Made by a program: the position numbers and the translations under genes. This document shows, piece by piece, positions 60,091 through 64,000 of a stretch of 64,000 nt of DNA (position 1 is the stretch's first letter; every line of letters begins with the position of its first letter). Below the pieces are notes generated by a model, which saw only the letters and a program-made list of their open reading frames with translations, did no database searches and was not told the origin of the DNA. This DNA comes from Scortum barcoo. Its lineage: Eukaryota > Chordata > Actinopteri > Centrarchiformes > Terapontidae. Where the stretch lies: positions 26,935,068 through 26,999,067 of the forward strand of contig CM041533.1 in NCBI GenBank assembly GCA_023238725.1. Direction: 5' to 3'.

Positions 60091-60800
60091 TGCCCGGATG
60101 CATCATGGGAGCCCCCCGGCAGTCTAAACCTATAGCAGCATAACTAAGGGCGAGCCTGTGCCCACCCTAACTATAAGCTTTATCAAAAAGGAAGGTTTTA
60201 AGTCTATTCTTAAACACTGACACTGTGTCTGCCTCTCGGACCCAGACTGGGAGCTGGTTCCAGAGAACAGGGGCCTGATAGCTGAAGGCTCTGCCCCCTA
60301 GACTACTTCTGGAACTACCCTGGGAACTACAAGTAAGCCTCATGCGTTTTGGGAGCGCAGAAGCGCTCTAGTCGGTTGATAAGGAGTTATCAATTCATTA
60401 AGATATGATGGTGCCAGACCATGTAGAGCCTTATTATATGTGAGGAGTAGGATTTTAAAATCCACTCTAAATTTTAGAGGGAGCCAATGCAGAGAAGCCA
60501 ATACTGGAGTAATATGGTCTCTTTTCCTGGTTTTAGTCAGCACCCGAGCAGCGGCATTCTGGACCAGCTGTAGAGTCTTTAACGACTTGTTTGGGCAGCC
60601 TGATAAAAGTGAATTACAATAATCCAGCCTGGAAGAGACAAATGCATGGACTAATTTTTCAGCATCGCTTTGGGACAAAAAGTGCCGAATTTTTTGCGAT
60701 GTTGCGCAGGTGGTAAAAGGTAGCAGACCTTGAAATATGCTTTAATATGGGTGTCGAAGGACATATCCTGTGACTGAAGCAACCTGTGAGTCCTCTAAAT

Positions 60801-61411
60801 AGCGTACGCCCATTAATAGTGAAGATGTCCCTTTGATTTCTTTATATTTGAGTAAATGTCAAATTGGTCACTAAAAAACTTTCCACTGTACTTTGTTAGA
60901 AATATTAATAACTGATGATCCAATGATCATTTTAAACAGTTTTGACTAATAAACCTGTGAGGTGTGTCACCAACACAAGTAATCCATGTCATGTTTTTTA
61001 CTACTTAGTATTGCAGTTAACATGAGAGAGGTGGTGTAACACCTCATAATTAATGAGAAATAATAAAACCCCCAAATAGAGTTGTAGAGGGAGTTTTCTT
61101 ATATTTGAAGTATTGTTTCTGTATTTATACACATGACAAACTAAAAATGATAGCCAAGAGTTCATTTTTAAAAATATTACATAAGTAAAAATAATTGTCA
61201 ACAAAATGTACAGCAGCACTGCACAAAAGAAAAAGATTTTAATACTTCCTGTGTGGTTCAGTCTCAGTGTTTCCAGTTGAAACATGCAGCAATTCTGAGT
61301 CTGAACCTCAGGTGCCTCAGGAGAGGTGTCTTATTTGGGGGCAGCCAAACCGGAGGGCTTAGATGTGGGTGTGTCAGCTTGACCACCTGACCGGGCTGAT
61401 CTCACCTGATC
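60801..61411. other. Unannotated non-coding stretch
   Basis: AT-rich apart from its right end. No gene or repeat was recognised. Confidence 0.4.
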
Positions 61412-62070
61412 GTGTCAGGGTTACCAACATCCTCAAGCACTCTGCCCGTTTGCACGTCACACACCTGTGTACTCTGCAGGCTTGGTGAGGTCCGTAACCA
61501 TCTGCAGTATCTTTGGGTTGAAGACGTGCTTGAGGTGCCCAGTGTAAGTGTGCAGAAGCTTCGCCTGTCCCTCAACCTGTGCTGCTCTGTGTCTCTGCTC
61601 CAGATGGACTTCTCCAGCTGTGTGCCAGGAGCCCTTAGACTCTCTGTACGGTTTTAAATTTGAAGCCCTCAAAGCCAACAAGAGCCTGTTCCTTGACTGG
61701 GCTGGACCACTTCACCACAAAGTCAGAGTATGATGAGGAGTAACAATGAAGGCATCCTGTGAGGTCACAGAGAGAAATTAAAACTTTCATCACTCTTTAA
61801 ATTATTCTGTGTGAATCAGACCAGATTGACAGTGCAGACCACGATGTTCTTCAGGGAACAATGGAAGTCCTGTTACTGACTGAACTGATCATTCCACTGT
61901 TGGCGTTGGCAGGGTTGTTACCCTCAGAGACGACGTGGGTCCAGGCCTCTGCATCCACCTCCTCAGGCTTTTTTGCCCTGTATGGTTTTTGTCATCAGGC
62001 TGGCTGCTGGGGGCCAAGGGCCTGGCCATCAAGAGACACCTTCAAGAGGCAGTTTCCATTAGTGTAAATT
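61412..62070. other. GC-richer block with protein-like readings, unidentified
   Basis: Both strands have open stretches. On the minus strand YTGHLKHVFNPKILQMVTDL and, further upstream, KKPEEVDAEAWTHVVSEGNN look protein-like. They are separated by stops and frame changes and have no clear splice sites. This may be a decayed retrocopy or an unknown repeat. No family was recognised. Confidence 0.2.
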
Positions 62071-64000
62071 TGCATTTGCATTTACACCTTTAATTGCTGT
62101 TAGAAGTCGTGATCAGGAAAACAAAGTTAGTTTAAGGTATTTGAACAGTTTAATGGGCAGTCTCGTGAATGTGCTTTCTGTCTTTATGTGCTCTGTCATA
62201 TGTGTAACAGACCCATGACCTTTTTAGGTTGTTCTAAACCCCAGTGCATGCTGGGATGGCTATGTTGGCTTCACAACCCTGGACGTGATTAGTATAGAGA
62301 ACCGTCTCCTGAATCAGCACACCAGGCCAGGCTAAAATGACCTTTCAAACTGGACACAACACAAGTAAATGCTGAAAACCAGATGAAAAAATACGTTTTA
62401 ATTTGTTTGAACTGGTACTTCCCTTGTTGCTTCATTGTACTTTGTTAGAGGAACTGCACACTTTTTTTTTACCATCATCAAAAAAAATTTTTCATTGCCT
62501 AGTCATAACAAAAATATTACCTCATCACCTGCCTGCCTGACAAACAGGATGAGATATGTTGCCAGCTGCTCCCACAGGAAGAGCGTCCATGACCACAGTC
62601 GGCTGTTAGAGGTGATGATAGATTTAAATCAAAGCCACACCTGTGAACCATAAAGCAGGTCTTTCTTATATTTCACCACCTCCTGCCCCACGTGCATCAT
62701 CACTGTCTCTTTACTTCCTGCTTTGGCTGTCCTAGCATTGGTTTCAGGAATGATTTGGACACTGAGGCTCCCAGGAAGCTGTCTGTTTCCTGACCTGACT
62801 CAGAAAAGAGTTCAGAGGTTTGGAGTAAAACAGGAAGGAAGTAGGACACAAGAGAGACAAAAAAAAACAAAACAAAACAAAAAAAACCTGAGACTTTATT
62901 TTGATGAATAGTAATATAAAACATTTTGTCCTTACATATTCTTTTTATTTTTGATGTGTCATGTATTTATCCAGGAAAACTAATCATGTGAAGCATCTTT
63001 TACTTTACTATTGGTCCACTTGATTTGCTTTATGTGAAAAACTAACCAAAAAATGTAAAGGAGGAGCTAAAAATAAGTAAAAATTCCAACAAAATGAAGC
63101 ATTGAATGCTTTGAAAAGACTAGTTATTGCATTCTGCTCTGTTGGCTGTAGCTGCAGAAGCTCTGGAGACGACAGTCACAGAGGAGGGACAGAGCAGCAG
63201 ATTCAGGGCCACAGTCCACTGAGACCAAAACACAAATGAAGGTGTCTGCTGATGAAGCAGTAGGCAATAAAAGAATAAAATTATCTTAGGTTACAACAGG
63301 TATTTTCTTCAGTAAGTATATCTGTCTGTATCATGACCTTAGAAATGTCTGTCTTCCACAAGGATTCAATGAAATAAAAAATCCTACTTAGTTAATATTA
63401 ATTATTGAAAGGAATATATATAAAAGTGAAAAGCACAATCCATGTACAATATAATTTTACATTTGTGAAGTTGTAAGGTTGACAAAATATCAGAAACACT
63501 AATTTTTGTGGTCATTTTTGAAAAATAACTGTGGTGTCTGTAGACAGAAAGGTGCTGCTGATTTTTTACACCTCACAACTTCACAGCAGCCATGAAATGA
63601 CCACAGAGTGTGTTCTGACAAAGTGTAAATATTAATTATAATACTAACCAGTAATATAATCCTTCTATTATAATTTTTAATGATATCATGTCATAACATT
63701 GGTCTAGGGCTTTAGTTTCATATACAAGATGAAAAAAAAAGTTAATTGAAGGGATCTATCACTTTTAACAATTGAACTCCTTTCATGAGTGACTTATTGT
63801 ATTGTATATACAAGTAGGTATTCATGAGCTGGTCAGAATCAAAAGTCTAATTCTACTATTCTACTTCTTCTAATGTGCTGCTGTGTGTTGGGGTGCAGAA
63901 TATTTAGAAGAGGTCGAACAAAAAATCTTATGAAACCGTTATACAGACGTGACCCTGATTTTTATGGACCACAAAGAGGTTTTGTTAAAGGATAATACCA
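62071..64000. other. Unannotated non-coding right flank
   Basis: AT-rich, with a short T run near 62462 and an A/C-rich simple stretch at about 62860-62886. No gene was recognised. Confidence 0.4.

Larger units (their letters stand above)
59331..60800 (-). mobile_element. 5'-truncated LINE (L2/jockey-like), RT C-terminus and 3' UTR
   Basis: A 112-codon minus-strand frame (60678-60340) reads KLVHAFVSSRLDYCNSLLSG, LQLVQNAAARVLTKTRKRDH and ITPVLASLHWLPLKFRVDFK, the conserved C-terminal RT region of fish LINEs. After a stop and shift the reading resumes with YQAPVLWNQLPVWVREAD (about 60280-60180). Upstream, QDMSFDTHIKA near 60770 belongs to the same protein in another frame. The 3' UTR (about 60180-59370) holds a purine tract and a minisatellite and ends in TAAATAAATTTGATTTTGAT followed by TTTGAG, a typical short-repeat LINE tail. 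Confidence 0.88.

Overview
This window looks like teleost fish nuclear DNA. It is AT-rich and almost free of long open frames. It carries CA/TG, TA and TC/AC microsatellites and several interspersed elements familiar from ray-finned fish genomes: jockey/CR1/L2-type LINE fragments, a tRNA-derived SINE with the fish-type 'ATATAAATGCAGTC' tail, a Tc1/mariner MITE, a piggyBac-type MITE and an Expander/RTE-like tail repeat. No complete host gene is visible. The window is best read as intergenic or long-intron sequence. One candidate host exon lies near the left edge (650-791, minus strand).

The dominant feature is a decayed endogenous retrovirus (ERV) or retrovirus-like LTR element on the minus strand, about 1160 to at least 9020. 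In element order it has: an LTR (inner edge 7968) with a TATA box (8994-9002) and an AATAAA signal (8438-8443); a perfect 18-nt primer-binding site of the tRNA-Lys1,2 type (7948-7965); a very long gag-like region (about 7552-4359); a protease with a DSG active site; reverse transcriptase with LPQG and YIDD motifs; RNase H with a YTDGS motif; and an integrase with zinc-finger, DDE and C-terminal domains ending at 1160. About a dozen or more frameshifts break the coding region into 70-440 codon blocks. No env and no second LTR were found. RT resembles the spumavirus/class III side of the retroviruses, and the primer type agrees. This placement is inference, not a phylogeny.

The most interesting observation is inside the gag-like region. 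Two adjacent frame segments (6409-6149 and 6165-5851) together show the order of elements expected of a macro (ADP-ribose-binding) domain. They sit between an acidic coiled-coil linker and a capsid-like part. If structure prediction confirms it, this would be a retroviral Gag carrying a macro-domain module.

The rest, 9-64 kb, is non-coding. It holds LINE fragments (33.2, 42.2, 46.4 and 59.3-60.8 kb), a 207-bp Tc1 MITE with perfect 31-bp inverted ends (34.5 kb), a 213-bp piggyBac MITE between TTAA sites (51.4 kb), a MITE with ends related to GCACTATGTAG (52.8 kb), a SINE (58.6 kb), and several repeat pairs detected by self-comparison: 21.0/21.9 kb, 21.3/28.2 kb, 43.9/55.9 kb, and an inverted pair at 42.9/44.4 kb. 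The genes do not form a host pathway. The only coherent set of functions is the replication machinery of the dead retroelement.
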